The notes under the pieces: generated by a model
Told to the model about the DNA's origin: nothing
Databases searched by the model: none
Seen by the model: the letters and a program-made list of their open reading frames with translations, nothing else
Shown here: positions 35,598 to 45,212 of the stretch, in pieces
Numbering within the stretch: position 1 is the stretch's first letter
Layout: the number at the start of each line of letters is the position of its first letter
Translations under genes and position numbers: made by a program
NCBI RefSeq assembly: GCF_009617585.1
Contig: NZ_WIXI01000046.1
Coordinates: 248,001 to 312,000 of the forward strand
Direction: 5' to 3'
Source of the DNA: Endobacterium cereale
Lineage (GTDB): Bacteria; Pseudomonadota; Alphaproteobacteria; Rhizobiales; Rhizobiaceae
DNA: 64,000 nt

Positions 35598-36706
35598 ATG
35601 GCGACGGATATCGATGTCATCGTGATCGGGGCGGGCGTGATCGGACTGGCGACGGCACGGGAACTGGCAATAACCGGCCTTTCGGTGATCGTTCTCGAAA
35701 CAGCGGATGCGATCGGCACGGGCACGTCATCGCGCAACAGCGAAGTGATCCATGCCGGGCTGTATTATCCGCAGCGAAGTTTGAAGGCAAAATTTTGCGT
35801 CGAGGGGCGGCGCAGGCTTTACGACTATTGCGAAAATCATGGTGTAGCGCATCGCCGCTGCGGCAAGCTGATCGTCGCGACGACCGACGATGAAGTGGCG
35901 ATACTGGAGGATTTGAAAGCTAAGGGCGGCGCCAATGGCTGCGACGATCTGAGACTCATTTCCAGTGAGGAAGCAAGACAACTGGAGCCGGCGCTTTGCT
36001 GCCTGGCGGCGCTGGTTTCGCCCTCCACCGGCATCATCGATAGCCATGGCTACATGCTGGCATTGCGCGGAGACGCGGAGGAACATGGTACGGCGATCGC
36101 GCTTCTGTCGCCGTTCGAGCGGGCAGAGGTGACGAGCGACGGCTTCACTGTCTGGGTTGGCGGGAAGGAGCCGATGTCGTTGACCTCCGGATGCTGGTCA
36201 ATGCCGGTGGCCTGCATGCGTCACGGGTGGCCCGGCTGATCGATAGGCTTTCACCTGATCTCGTGCCTGAAACCTTTTATGCCAAGGGCAATTATTTCAT
36301 GCTAACCGGCCGCGCACCGTTTTCCCGGCTGATTTATCCTGCCCCGCATACTCATGGTCTTGGCGTGCATCTGACGCTCGACATGGGCGGGCAGGCACGG
36401 TTCGGACCAGATGTGGAATGGGTGGAAGAGATCGAATACGCGGTCGATCCGCGCCGTTCGGATGGGTTTGCCGATGCTATCAGACGTTACTGGCCCGACA
36501 TGCCGGAAAATGCGCTGGTTCCGGGTTATTCGGGGATCAGGCCAAAAATCGGCGACCCGAGCGCGCCGGCGGCAGATTTTCGCATCGACGGGCCGGAGGC
36601 TCATGGCATTGCCGGACTGGTCAATCTGTTCGGGATAGAAAGCCCCGGACTGACATCCTCTCTGGCGATCGCCGCCGAGATACGCTCACGCCTGTGCGGA
36701 GACTGA
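35598..36706 (+). pseudogene. FAD-dependent oxidoreductase (LhgO-like), single-base frameshift
   Basis: The first part (35598-36188) encodes a DAO-type FAD oxidoreductase: Rossmann motif VIVIGAGVIGLATAREL, SSRNSEVIHAGLYYP and [13 protein letters not shown]. The second part (from about 36188, ATG at 36191, to 36706) continues the family with [19 protein letters not shown] and the C-terminal [10 protein letters not shown] and [14 protein letters not shown]. The two lie in different frames (shift -1) around 36186-36190, where TCCGG looks like TCCCGG with one C lost. Both halves are otherwise intact at about 370 residues in total, so this is either a very recent loss or a sequencing error. The family oxidises L-2-hydroxyglutarate or similar hydroxy acids. 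AGAGGAG precedes the ATG. Confidence 0.85.
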
Positions 36707-37522
36707 CAGCGGCATTTTCGAGCGCACCACGGCCTTGATCGGCAAATGATCCGAAGCGACCCGCGCGAGTGCGCTGTCATGCACATGCACGCGGTCGATC
36801 AGACCGTCTCGGTTACTCATGATACGGTCAAGCGCCAGGACCGGCAGGCGCGACGGGAAACTGGGTACCGCCTTTGGCGTAGCGCCAAAAACACTCGACA
36901 GACCATGCAGGGAGGAGCGATCGCCAAGGCGCCATTCGTTGAGATCGCCAAGCAATACGGTTGGCTGCTCGGAGCGCGCGCCCATGATCTCCAAAATCAT
37001 CTTTGTCTGCTGGTGGCGCGAGCGGTGCAACAGGCCGAGATGCGCAGCGATAACGCGCAAGGTCGCGCCATTGTTAAATTCGATTTCGGTAACGAGACAA
37101 CCGCGCGGCTCGAGCCCCGGCAGTTTTACCTGATGCACATCACGCACCAGGCCTTCGCGGAACAGCACGACATTCCCGTGCCAGCCGTGTGCACGTGCAA
37201 CACCGGACACCGGCACCGGCGTCAGCCCGGTTTCACGCTCCAGCCAGTGCAGGTCGAGAAGGCCACGACGTTCGCCAAACCGTGTATCCGCCTCTTGCAA
37301 CGCCATGACATCCGCACCGATCTCGCGGATAACGTGGCTGGTGCGCTCCGGATCGAAACGACCATCTACGCCAACGCATTTGTGAACATTGTAGGAGGCG
37401 ACCAGCATGCCTTCCGCGGGGTCATGCGGATGAGGGCCGGCATCGCGTCTCTTGCGATTGCGAATGGAAGCGATAATGCTCGCCGGGAGCGTGTCACGCT
37501 TGCTGCGCATGGGTTTGGTCAT
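36686..37522 (-). CDS. Endonuclease/exonuclease/phosphatase family protein
   Basis: A 278-residue EEP-fold hydrolase. It has [15 protein letters not shown] at the start of the fold, the metal-binding Glu in [16 protein letters not shown] (Asp and Asn of the active site) and the final SDHLPIKA with catalytic Asp-His. Targets may be nucleic acid, phospholipid or inositol phosphate; this cannot be settled here. The N-terminal 40 residues are basic and poorly conserved. ATG 37522 has AAAGGA upstream. Its 3' end overlaps the frameshifted oxidoreductase by 21 bp (convergent). It lies downstream of a cardiolipin-synthase-like gene, a pairing often seen in rhizobia. Confidence 0.88.
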   Translation of the reverse strand: MTKPMRSKRDTLPASIIASIRNRKRRDAGPHPHDPAEGMLVASYNVHKCVGVDGRFDPERTSHVIREIGADVMALQEADTRFGERRGLLDLHWLERETGLTPVPVSGVARAHGWHGNVVLFREGLVRDVHQVKLPGLEPRGCLVTEIEFNNGATLRVIAAHLGLLHRSRHQQTKMILEIMGARSEQPTVLLGDLNEWRLGDRSSLHGLSSVFGATPKAVPSFPSRLPVLALDRIMSNRDGLIDRVHVHDSALARVASDHLPIKAVVRSKMPLSVSAQA

Positions 37523-37546
37523 CGCTGGCAATCCTTTGACTGATAA

Positions 37547-37571
37547 AATACCCTAGCCGCCCGAGCGTTCC
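37547..37571 (-). promoter_or_regulatory. Weak EcfG-like promoter before the EEP phosphatase gene
   Basis: On the minus strand GGAAC (37571-37567), 18 nt, then TTTT. This meets the loose Sinorhizobium RpoE2 description (GGAAC-N18/19-TT) but lacks CGTT. The -10 box would be only about 25 bp from the ATG. Confidence 0.3.
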
Positions 37572-37610
37572 AAATTTGTTAAATGCGGATCTCGTTAACG
37601 GCGGGGTAAG

Positions 37611-39071
37611 TCAAAGATAAGGCGAACCGAGCCAGAGGATTCTTTCCAGCAGGCGCACAACAAAAGGACGGTTGCGCAGGCCGTCCAGCGTGACAGCGGA
37701 GGCGGTTTCGATGGTTTTGTCGATGCGTCTTTCGAGCGTTTCCGCAAAATCGCGATCGAGTACCTCGAGATCGACCTCAAAATTCAGCCGCAGCGAGCGC
37801 GGATCGAGATTGGACGAGCCGACATAGGCCCAGCAGCCATCGATTGCCATCAGCTTGGAATGGTCGAAGGCACCGGTGGCACGCCAGATGCGGCAATAGT
37901 TCTTCAAAATCTGGTCAAACTGCGCGGTCATGGCGCGATCGACCAACGTCAGATTGTTGGCGTCCGGCACGACGATATCGACCGTGACACCCCGGCGGGC
38001 GGCAGTGATGAGTGCGGTGATCAGTTCGCGATCCGGCAGGAAATAGGGCGAAACGATGCGGATCGATTTGCGCGCGATCGAAAACGCGCCCATCAGCATC
38101 TTGTGATTGGTTTCATTGCTACGGTCGGGACCTGAACCGACGGCGCGCAGCAGAACCGGTTCGCCCGGCTGCTTTTGCGGTTCCGTGATCTGCCACGCAT
38201 CGCCATCAAGCACCTCGTCGGATTCGAACTGCCAGTCTTCCGAGGCAATGGCAAAAAGGTCCGTCACAACCGGGCCGGTGACGCGGAAATGCGTATCGAA
38301 GGCGCTCGCATCGCCGGATATTTCGGCGGAAAACCCTTCGCGGATATTCATACCGCCGGTGAAGGCAACCGTGCCATCAATGATGATGATCTTTCGGTGG
38401 GTGCGCAGGTTGGCATAAGGCAGGCGCAGGCCAATGATGACATTACCGTTGAACACTTCCACCCGGACGCCGCCATCACGCAGCATGCCCAAAATGCTCG
38501 GCACCGAATAACGGGCGCCGACGGCATCAATCAGGACCCGTACCGCCACACCGCGCCGTGCTGCCTGAATCAGTGCTTCGGCGAAACGTGTACCGATACG
38601 ATCACGATCAAAAATATAGGTTTCGAGAAGGATGCTGCGTTCTGCCGAGGCGATCGCCTTCAGCATTTCGCCATAGGCCTTGTCGCCGGTGTCGAAAACC
38701 TCGATCGCATTGCCGGTGGTGAAGGCGTGACGCGCGACGCGATCACCCAGCGTTTTCATGGCGAGAAATCGGTGACCAAAGGATGTCGCCACGGTCTCGG
38801 AGGCAACATCATAAGCCTCAAGATGCGCAAACGCGCCGTACTGTACGCGCGACCGCTGGAAACCGAGGACGTTGCGGCGGATGCGGTTGACGCCGGCGAT
38901 CAAATAAAGAAGCGCGCCGATGAAGGGCGACAGGATGATGACGCCGACCCAGCCGACAGCGGAGCGGACCTCCACCTTGGTCATCGTGGCATGGATGGCC
39001 GCCGGGACGCCCATCACGATCGACAGGACAAGAAAGATATGCGGCCAATAGGCGTAAAAGGTTTCAAGCAT
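37611..39071 (-). CDS. cls: Cardiolipin synthase-like phospholipase D protein
   Basis: A 486-residue membrane protein. Two N-terminal helices (IFLVLSIVMGVPAAIHA and VGWVGVIILSPFIGALLYLI) form the PLD-nuclease N-terminal domain, followed by two phospholipase D domains. Both HKD motifs are intact: HRKIIIID and HSKLMAID. It probably condenses two phosphatidylglycerols to cardiolipin in the inner membrane. ATG 39071 is chosen over TTG 39080. It is upstream of the EEP phosphatase on the same strand with 88 bp between. Confidence 0.92.
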   Translation of the reverse strand: MLETFYAYWPHIFLVLSIVMGVPAAIHATMTKVEVRSAVGWVGVIILSPFIGALLYLIAGVNRIRRNVLGFQRSRVQYGAFAHLEAYDVASETVATSFGHRFLAMKTLGDRVARHAFTTGNAIEVFDTGDKAYGEMLKAIASAERSILLETYIFDRDRIGTRFAEALIQAARRGVAVRVLIDAVGARYSVPSILGMLRDGGVRVEVFNGNVIIGLRLPYANLRTHRKIIIIDGTVAFTGGMNIREGFSAEISGDASAFDTHFRVTGPVVTDLFAIASEDWQFESDEVLDGDAWQITEPQKQPGEPVLLRAVGSGPDRSNETNHKMLMGAFSIARKSIRIVSPYFLPDRELITALITAARRGVTVDIVVPDANNLTLVDRAMTAQFDQILKNYCRIWRATGAFDHSKLMAIDGCWAYVGSSNLDPRSLRLNFEVDLEVLDRDFAETLERRIDKTIETASAVTLDGLRNRPFVVRLLERILWLGSPYL

Positions 39072-39165
39072 GCCGGCCAATATAGGCGCGGGCAGCTAGC
39101 CTGCAATGCGGGCCACATGACATCGTCACGCAGCCCGATCACAAGACGGTTTCCGATCAGTGCGT

Positions 39166-40596
39166 TTACTTGGAAGCCATGGCAGCGACCGGCGGCTCGG
39201 CGCCTTCCGGGATCGGGCTCGTATAGACAATACCCTTCTGACGGCGCTTCAGATCCGCCCAGGCGGCTTCGCGCAACTGTTCGCTCTGCATGGCGGCAAG
39301 GCCGGTGGCGGCCATGACCTTGGCAGTCGTCACCATGCCCTTGTGCGCCAGTGGGCTCTTGCCCTGCGACACGACCTGCCATGTGTGCAGCTGCGTGCCG
39401 ATGGCAAGGGTCGGACCATAGGCCTGAACGGTCGGCACCACCCAGCTGACATCACCAACATCGGTGGAGCCGCCCATCTGCTTCAGACGGGTATGGGCGG
39501 GCAGGACAAAGTTGGCGAGCGGTATATCGCGCTCGTCCAGTTCCTCCTGACGCCAGCTGGCGGCGATATCTTCCGGAGACAGCGTGGCGCGAATTTTTTC
39601 CGCGAAGGCGATATCGGTCGCTTCGAATTCAGGCGTGCCGACGCTGTCCCAGATGTCCTGCATCGTGTCCATCAGCGGCGTGTTGACCATCAGGTTGGAA
39701 ACGCCGGCAAGAATGGTGCTTTCCATGGTGGTTTCGGTCATCAGCGCCGCGCCCTGTGCCACCTTCTTGACACGCTCGATCAGCGACAGGAGGCCCGGAA
39801 GATCGGGCGCGCGCACCACATAACGAACCTTGGCATAGGCTTGCACGACATTGGGCGAAATGCCGCCGGTATCGAGCACGGCGTAGTGGATGCGGCAATC
39901 CTGCTGCATGTGTTCGCGCAGGTAATTGACGCCGACATTCATCAGTTCGACGGCATCGAGTGCGGAGCGGCCGAGTTCCGGTACGGCGGACGCATGGGCG
40001 GCGCGGCCATGAAACACGAAATCGATGCGGCAATTGGCAAGCGAGGTTTCGCGCTGCACGCCGGCAAAATTGCTGGGATGCCAGCTGATGGCGATATCGA
40101 CATCTTCGAAAGCACCCGAACGCACCATGAAGGCTTTTGCCGCACCACCTTCTTCGGCGGGGCAGCCATAATAGCGCACCCGGCCGGGCGTGCCGCTTGC
40201 TTCCAGCCAATCCTTCAGTGCCGTGGCAGCCAGCATGGAGGCAGAACCCAAGAGATTATGGCCGCAGCCGTGACCGTTAGCGCCGGTGATCAGCGGATCA
40301 TGCGAAACTTCGCCAGCCTTCTGGCTGAGGCCTGCCAGCGCATCGAACTCACCCAGGAAGGCGATAACCGGGCCACCCTCGCCTGCTTCACCGATCAACG
40401 CAGTCGGGATGCCGGCGACGTTGTCGGTGATGGCAAAACCCTGTGCTTCCAGCATTTCCCGGTGCGCGGCGGCCGACAGCGTTTCCATGTAGCAGGTTTC
40501 AGGCGTTTCCCAGACGCGATTGGCAAGCTCTGTAAAAACCTCCTTCTTTTTTTCGATCGTATCAAAAACCTGAGGGAGGTTGCTGCTGCTCGTCAT
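39166..40596 (-). CDS. M20-family amidohydrolase, AbgB-like (p-aminobenzoyl-glutamate hydrolase subunit B type)
   Basis: A 476-residue member of the AbgB branch of M20D hydrolases. Motifs seen are NGHGCGHNLLGSASM (metal ligands), YGCPAEEGGAAKAFM, HASAVPELGRSALDAVELMN in the dimerisation domain, and GGSTDVGDVSWVVPT near the C-terminus. AbgB works with AbgA to release p-aminobenzoate from folate breakdown products; no abgA is present, so the substrate is open. It lies 48 bp downstream of cobC on the same strand; sharing a transcript is possible but a functional link to cobalamin is not evident. Confidence 0.9.
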   Translation of the reverse strand: MTSSSNLPQVFDTIEKKKEVFTELANRVWETPETCYMETLSAAAHREMLEAQGFAITDNVAGIPTALIGEAGEGGPVIAFLGEFDALAGLSQKAGEVSHDPLITGANGHGCGHNLLGSASMLAATALKDWLEASGTPGRVRYYGCPAEEGGAAKAFMVRSGAFEDVDIAISWHPSNFAGVQRETSLANCRIDFVFHGRAAHASAVPELGRSALDAVELMNVGVNYLREHMQQDCRIHYAVLDTGGISPNVVQAYAKVRYVVRAPDLPGLLSLIERVKKVAQGAALMTETTMESTILAGVSNLMVNTPLMDTMQDIWDSVGTPEFEATDIAFAEKIRATLSPEDIAASWRQEELDERDIPLANFVLPAHTRLKQMGGSTDVGDVSWVVPTVQAYGPTLAIGTQLHTWQVVSQGKSPLAHKGMVTTAKVMAATGLAAMQSEQLREAAWADLKRRQKGIVYTSPIPEGAEPPVAAMASK

Positions 40597-40644
40597 GTCG
40601 TTTCACCTGCATGGGGAGGAATACTAAGGGAGCCGAACCGTAAC

Positions 40645-41709
40645 CTACCGTTCGGCTGCGGCCAACTGCTGATATGGTTTCGATGCCAACAGATTTGTGA
40701 GACGCTCCCAGCCCTCGCCGGATGGCAGCCCAAACCGTAGATCCTTTGGCCGCTCGTTGAAGGATCTTACAAGAATACCGGCCTCACCGAATTGTTCGTA
40801 AAGGGCCGAAGCATTGGAATGGCGAATGAGCCGGAACAACGACGTTCCACCAACAATGTCGAGGCCGGCGGTCGTCAGAAGGTCATCGAGCCGCCTGAGA
40901 TCGGCCGGCAGGGTTTTGCGCATGTCACTCTGCCAATCCCGATCTGCAAGCGCCTGCGTTGCGATCTGCAGGGCCGGACCAGAAACCGCCCACGGACCGA
41001 GCCGGGCCTCGATGCGACGGACATCGGCCGCGGGCGCCAATGCGAAACCGAGACGCAAGCCCGCAAGACCGTAAAATTTTCCGAAGGAACGCAGAACGGC
41101 GAGGCCGGGGCCGATATCGCCTGCCACACTGTGTTCTGGGGGCATGACATCCATAAAGGCTTCGTCGACCACCAAGAGCCCGCCTTTTGCTGCCATATGG
41201 GTGGCAAGGCGCAACAGGTCAGCGCGGTCGATCAAACGCCCATCGGGATTGTTGGGATTGACCACGAGAGCGAGATCAGCGGCGAACAGCTCTTCGAATT
41301 GGGCAGTCTCGGTGAGATCGAAACCCGCGAGCCGCGCCATGTGGGCATGTTCGGCATAGGTAGGCGACAGGATGGCGGCCTTTGCGCCGGGCGGTATGCT
41401 GCCACCGAAAGCACACTCAACCAACAGCGGCAGAAGGATTTGCGTGCCGGGTGCTGCAGCCACCTCTTTCGAAGAGGGTGCTCCGTATACGGCGGCGGCC
41501 TCACATTTCAGCAAATGCAGGGCCGATGGTTCCGGCAGGCGGCAGAAAGCGGTGGAAGCAATATCCGAATGCGGGTAGGCATGCGGATTGATACCGGTGG
41601 AAAGATCGATCCAGGGTTTTGGCGCATTCGGAAAACGTGTCGATGCCCCGGCAAGATTGCCGCCGTGATCGATTTTTGTGTCTTTTACGAGTTCCACGTC
41701 CTGCTGCAT
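40645..41709 (-). CDS. cobC: Threonine-phosphate decarboxylase CobC (aminotransferase fold)
   Basis: A 354-residue PLP-dependent class I/II aminotransferase-like protein making (R)-1-amino-2-propanol phosphate for the cobalamin side chain. It has the opening DHGGNLAGASTRF, LSTGINP, NPNNPDGR and the PLP lysine in SFGKFYGLAGLRLGF. Its ATG (41709-41707) shares the CATG word with the ATG of cobD on the other strand, so there is no spacer between them. No good ribosome binding site precedes it; GTG four codons inside is another candidate. Confidence 0.92.
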   Translation of the reverse strand: MQQDVELVKDTKIDHGGNLAGASTRFPNAPKPWIDLSTGINPHAYPHSDIASTAFCRLPEPSALHLLKCEAAAVYGAPSSKEVAAAPGTQILLPLLVECAFGGSIPPGAKAAILSPTYAEHAHMARLAGFDLTETAQFEELFAADLALVVNPNNPDGRLIDRADLLRLATHMAAKGGLLVVDEAFMDVMPPEHSVAGDIGPGLAVLRSFGKFYGLAGLRLGFALAPAADVRRIEARLGPWAVSGPALQIATQALADRDWQSDMRKTLPADLRRLDDLLTTAGLDIVGGTSLFRLIRHSNASALYEQFGEAGILVRSFNERPKDLRFGLPSGEGWERLTNLLASKPYQQLAAAER

Positions 41710-42685
41710 GTTTTTTACGCTCGCCTTTTTCTCCCTGCTTATTGAACGGCTCTGCGGTTATCCGCAATGGCTGGTGCACGCCATCGGCCATCCGGTGATC
41801 TGGATCGGCACGATGATCGGCTGGCTGGACAAAAAGCTCAACCGGGCAGAACAGAATTTCTCGCGACGGAAAATCATGGGCGTCGTGGCACTCCTTGCCA
41901 TTCTCTCAAGCGTAGTTTCTGTGACGGCCGGCCTCAGTTGGCTGCTCGGCACATCGCTGCTGGCGTTCGTTGTCCTCGTTCTCCTGGCCTCCAGCCTGAC
42001 GGCGCAAAAGAGCCTCGAAGACCATGTTCTGGCCGTGGCCGACGCACTGGATGCCGAAGGGCTGGCCTCGGGCCGCAGAGCCGTGTCGATGATTGTCGGG
42101 CGTGACCCCGACCAGTTGGACGAACCCGCGGTCTGTCGCGCGGCAATAGAAAGCCTTGCCGAAAATTTTTCCGATGGCATTACCGCACCGGCTCTATGGC
42201 TCGGGCTGGGCGGGCTGGCGGGCGGGGCGGCCTACAAGGCGACCAACACGGCCGACAGCATGATCGGCCATCGCAGCGAACGGCACGAAGCGTTTGGTTG
42301 GGCGGCGGCGCGGTTGGACGATCTGATCAACCTGCCGGCCTCTCGGCTAACGGCGCTTCTGTTCGTTCTTGCCTGTTTTTTCGTACCCGACGCTTCGGCC
42401 AAGGATGCATGGAAAACAGTCTGGCGCGATGCGAAAAAACACCGCTCTCCTAATGCCGGCTGGCCGGAAGCGGCAATGGCCGGGGCGCTCGGACTGGCGC
42501 TGGCAGGACCCCGCGTTTACAGCGGCACCCTCGTTCCTGACCACTTCATGGGTGCAGGCGGAAGACGCGAGGCCACCGCAACCGACATCCGCAGGGCGCT
42601 GAAACTCGCCCGGTATGCCGATATCCTGATGCTTGCGCTGTTTGGCCTTCTGGCCGTGGCCGGCCTGCTTATTTCGCGAGCCTGA
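41708..42685 (+). CDS. cobD: Adenosylcobinamide-phosphate synthase CobD (CbiB)
   Basis: A 325-residue membrane protein with several hydrophobic segments that attaches the aminopropanol arm to the corrin ring. Typical CbiB motifs are [51 protein letters not shown] and [16 protein letters not shown] 41708 is chosen. GTG 41678 would overlap cobC by 32 nt; neither has a clear ribosome binding site. Its 3' end overlaps cobQ by 17 bp (convergent). It has no room for a promoter outside cobC. Confidence 0.92.
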   Translation: MFFTLAFFSLLIERLCGYPQWLVHAIGHPVIWIGTMIGWLDKKLNRAEQNFSRRKIMGVVALLAILSSVVSVTAGLSWLLGTSLLAFVVLVLLASSLTAQKSLEDHVLAVADALDAEGLASGRRAVSMIVGRDPDQLDEPAVCRAAIESLAENFSDGITAPALWLGLGGLAGGAAYKATNTADSMIGHRSERHEAFGWAAARLDDLINLPASRLTALLFVLACFFVPDASAKDAWKTVWRDAKKHRSPNAGWPEAAMAGALGLALAGPRVYSGTLVPDHFMGAGGRREATATDIRRALKLARYADILMLALFGLLAVAGLLISRA

Positions 42686-44126
42686 GCAGCGCCTCGATAT
42701 CGAGGTGCTTTTCCATATGCTGCGCCAGCCGATCCAGCACCTCATCAACTCCGGCTTCATAATCGACCGTTGACACTTCACCGCCGAGCCTCTGCAGCCA
42801 TGCGGACCGCTGGCGATCATCGGCAAACAGGCCATGGACATAACTGCCGAAAACGCGCCCGTTTTTGGAGGTTGCCCCATCGGCATTACCGGAAATGCGG
42901 GCAAAAGGGCGGTCACAATCCGGACCCACCGTCCGGCCGATGTGCATTTCATAGCCGGCAAACGAAATCCCGTCACCGCTGGTGCCGGTCACCGCTTCCA
43001 GATGCTTGTCACCGGATAACGTCGTCTCGACATTGAGAAGGCCGAGACCTTCGACCATCCCCGCCTGCCCTTCCATGCCATCTGGATCACGCACGGTACG
43101 GCCCAGCATCTGGTAGCCGCCACACAAGCCCAGCACATAGCCGCCGCGTCGCACATGGGCAGCAAGATCGATATCGAAACCGGCGGCCCTGAAGGCTGCG
43201 AGATCCGCAATGGTCGCCTTCGAACCCGGCAAAAGCACGAGATCGGCATCTGCGGGTAGAACCTGCCCGGGACGGACCCGGATCACATCCACATCAGGTT
43301 CTGCATCGAGCGGATCGAGATCGTCGAAATTGGAGATATGCGGCAGAACTGGCACGACAATGCGGATCCTTGCGCCTGTCTTGTCGATGGCGGCGCTATC
43401 CAGCGCCATCGCGTCTTCAGCCGGCAGGCGGCGAGCTTCGGAAAAGAACGGCAGGAGGCCGATCGGCTGCCAGCCGGTATGATTTTCGATCATCACCATG
43501 CCATCGGCAAACAGACTGGGATCACCGCGAAACCGGTTGACTATGAAACCGCGGATCATCGCGGCATCTTCCGGCTCCAGTACCAGTTTGGTGCCTGCAA
43601 TGCTGGCGATGACACCTCCACGATCGATATCGCCGATCAGGATGACCGGCACGCCGGCGGCGCGGGCAAAACCCATATTGGCGATATCGTTGCGGCGCAG
43701 GTTCACTTCCGAAGCACTGCCCGCCCCTTCGACCAGAACGATATCCGCTTGGGCTTTCAGGCGTTCAAAACTGTCCATGACGCGCGGCATCAGTGCCGCC
43801 TTCATGCCCTGATATTCAGATGCTTTCGCATTGCCCTCAACGCGCCCCTGAACCACGACCTGCGCGCCGACCTCGCTCTGCGGCTTCAACAGAACCGGGT
43901 TCATATGCACCGATAGCGGAACCTTTGCCGCTCGCGCCTGAAGCGCCTGCGCACGACCGATCTCACCGCCATCCGCCGTGACGGCAGCGTTATTGGACAT
44001 ATTCTGCGGCTTGAACGGCTGCACTTTCAGACCGCGATTGACGAGCGCACGCGCAAGCCCGGCGACCAGCAGCGACTTGCCGACATCCGAGCCGGTTCCC
44101 TGAAACATCAGCGCGCGTGCAGTCAT
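42669..44126 (-). CDS. cobQ: Cobyric acid synthase CobQ (CbiP)
   Basis: A 485-residue amidotransferase that amidates positions b, d, e and g of adenosylcobyrinic a,c-diamide. The N-terminal dethiobiotin-synthetase-like ATPase has [19 protein letters not shown]. The C-terminal class I glutamine amidotransferase has the nucleophile Cys in [12 protein letters not shown] and the catalytic His in [10 protein letters not shown]. It is downstream of cobO by 8 bp in a two-gene unit. Length is normal. Confidence 0.95.
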   Translation of the reverse strand: MTARALMFQGTGSDVGKSLLVAGLARALVNRGLKVQPFKPQNMSNNAAVTADGGEIGRAQALQARAAKVPLSVHMNPVLLKPQSEVGAQVVVQGRVEGNAKASEYQGMKAALMPRVMDSFERLKAQADIVLVEGAGSASEVNLRRNDIANMGFARAAGVPVILIGDIDRGGVIASIAGTKLVLEPEDAAMIRGFIVNRFRGDPSLFADGMVMIENHTGWQPIGLLPFFSEARRLPAEDAMALDSAAIDKTGARIRIVVPVLPHISNFDDLDPLDAEPDVDVIRVRPGQVLPADADLVLLPGSKATIADLAAFRAAGFDIDLAAHVRRGGYVLGLCGGYQMLGRTVRDPDGMEGQAGMVEGLGLLNVETTLSGDKHLEAVTGTSGDGISFAGYEMHIGRTVGPDCDRPFARISGNADGATSKNGRVFGSYVHGLFADDRQRSAWLQRLGGEVSTVDYEAGVDEVLDRLAQHMEKHLDIEALLRLAK

Positions 44127-44134
44127 GTCTTTTC

Positions 44135-44749
44135 TCAGAACTCGATGCCGGACTGGGCTTTTACGCCCGCTTTAAAGTGATGTTTGACGAGCGTCATTTC
44201 GGTGACCGTATCGGCCGCTTCGATCAGCGCCGGCTTGGCGTTGCGGCCGGTGATGACCACGTGCAGGTCTTCGCGACGGGCTTTCAGCGATGCGATAACC
44301 GCGTCGAGATCGAGATAGTCGTAACGCAGGGCGATGTTGAGTTCATCAAGCAGCAGCAGGCCGATTGTCGGATCGGCCATCAGTTCCTCCGCCTTGGCCC
44401 AGGCACGTTCAGCAGCGGCGACATCGCGCTTCAGATCCTGTGTTTCCCAGGTAAAGCCCTCGCCCATCGTGTGCCATTCGACACGATCGCCGAACAATTC
44501 CAGCGCCGGGCGTTCGCCGGTTTCCCATGCACCCTTGATGAACTGCACGACACCGACACGGCGACCATTGCCAAGCATGCGCAAAGCCAGACCGAAAGCG
44601 GCGGTCGATTTGCCCTTGCCGGGGCCGGTATTGACGATGATAAGACCTTTTTCGATGGTCTTTTCCGCCACTTCGGCATCCTGCACCGCCTTGCGATTGG
44701 CCATCTTGCGCTGATGGCGCTCGGCTTCCTGCTGGTCGATCTCTTTCAT
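44135..44749 (-). CDS. cobO: Cob(I)yrinic acid a,c-diamide adenosyltransferase CobO (BtuR/CobA type)
   Basis: A 204-residue P-loop adenosyltransferase: [48 protein letters not shown] and [22 protein letters not shown]. It adds the 5'-deoxyadenosyl ligand to Co(I) corrinoids. It is first in the cobO-cobQ unit. Its promoter lies in the gap shared with the divergent riboswitch leader; no aptamer is seen in its own orientation. Confidence 0.95.
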   Translation of the reverse strand: MKEIDQQEAERHQRKMANRKAVQDAEVAEKTIEKGLIIVNTGPGKGKSTAAFGLALRMLGNGRRVGVVQFIKGAWETGERPALELFGDRVEWHTMGEGFTWETQDLKRDVAAAERAWAKAEELMADPTIGLLLLDELNIALRYDYLDLDAVIASLKARREDLHVVITGRNAKPALIEAADTVTEMTLVKHHFKAGVKAQSGIEF

Positions 44750-44873
44750 TTCGGCTCCTCGGCGACGGCTCGTTTCGGGAAGCGCGGACTATAGGGGATT
44801 CGTTTCGCGCGGCAATCCACGCCGTCCATCAGGGCGTTTGCATTGACAGTGCGGGCCCCGACGCATAGGGAAA

Positions 44874-45056
44874 AGGTGACGGTCTTTTCCCGGCAACGGG
44901 GAAAGCTAAGAGGGAACGTGGTAACGCCGATCTTCCGGCTTCAAACCACGGCTGCCCCCGCAACTGTAGGCGGTTAGCCCCGCACCACGCCACTGAAAGA
45001 TTTCGGGAAGGCGGCGATAGGGCGATGATCCGCAAGCCAGGAGACCTGCCGTCAAA
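44874..45056 (+). ncRNA. Cobalamin riboswitch aptamer
   Basis: The conserved blocks appear in order: GAAAGCTAAGAGGGAACGTGG (central part 44901-44921), ACGGCTGCCCCCGCAACTGTA (44948-44968), GGTTAGCC, GCCACTG (44989-44995), GGGAAGGCG, and the B12 box AGCCAGGAGACCTGCC (45035-45050). Closing stem P1 is TGACGG (44877-44882) with CCGTCA (45049-45054). It faces DUF1636-cobW-cobN and should lower their expression when adenosylcobalamin is plentiful. Confidence 0.95.
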
Positions 45057-45073
45057 GACGTCAATCCAGCCGG

Positions 45074-45141
45074 GCGGGGTGCTCCAGCAAGGATGTTTTC
45101 AAGGTACGGCAACCATCAGGTTATCGCGCCTGGCACCCCGC
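45074..45141 (+). promoter_or_regulatory. Possible expression platform of the cobalamin riboswitch
   Basis: GCGGGGTGC (45074-45082) is perfectly complementary to GCACCCCGC (45133-45141), 9 bp, with a 50-nt interior that has its own small AACC/GGTT hairpin. ATGTTTTG follows. It starts 18 nt after the aptamer and could switch with it as a terminator or as a block on translation. The role is inferred from position. Confidence 0.5.
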
Positions 45142-45212
45142 ATGTTTTGAACCAACGGGGTAGAGGCTTGGATTTTATTCAGTCCGATGACAGGCAGCAA
45201 AACGACATCGCG

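Larger units (their letters stand above)
44750..45212. other. Divergent control region: cobO promoter, cobalamin riboswitch and leader
   Basis: These 463 bp hold the minus-strand cobO promoter region (44750-44870, no boxes assigned), a cobalamin aptamer (44874-45056), a possible expression-platform hairpin (45074-45141) and the leader up to the chosen DUF1636 start. Confidence 0.7.

Noticed and set aside
40631..40657. 8-bp hairpin AGCCGAAC/GTTCGGCT at the cobC stop
   Set aside because: No T tract follows on the minus strand and the next gene is close behind, so it is not called a terminator.
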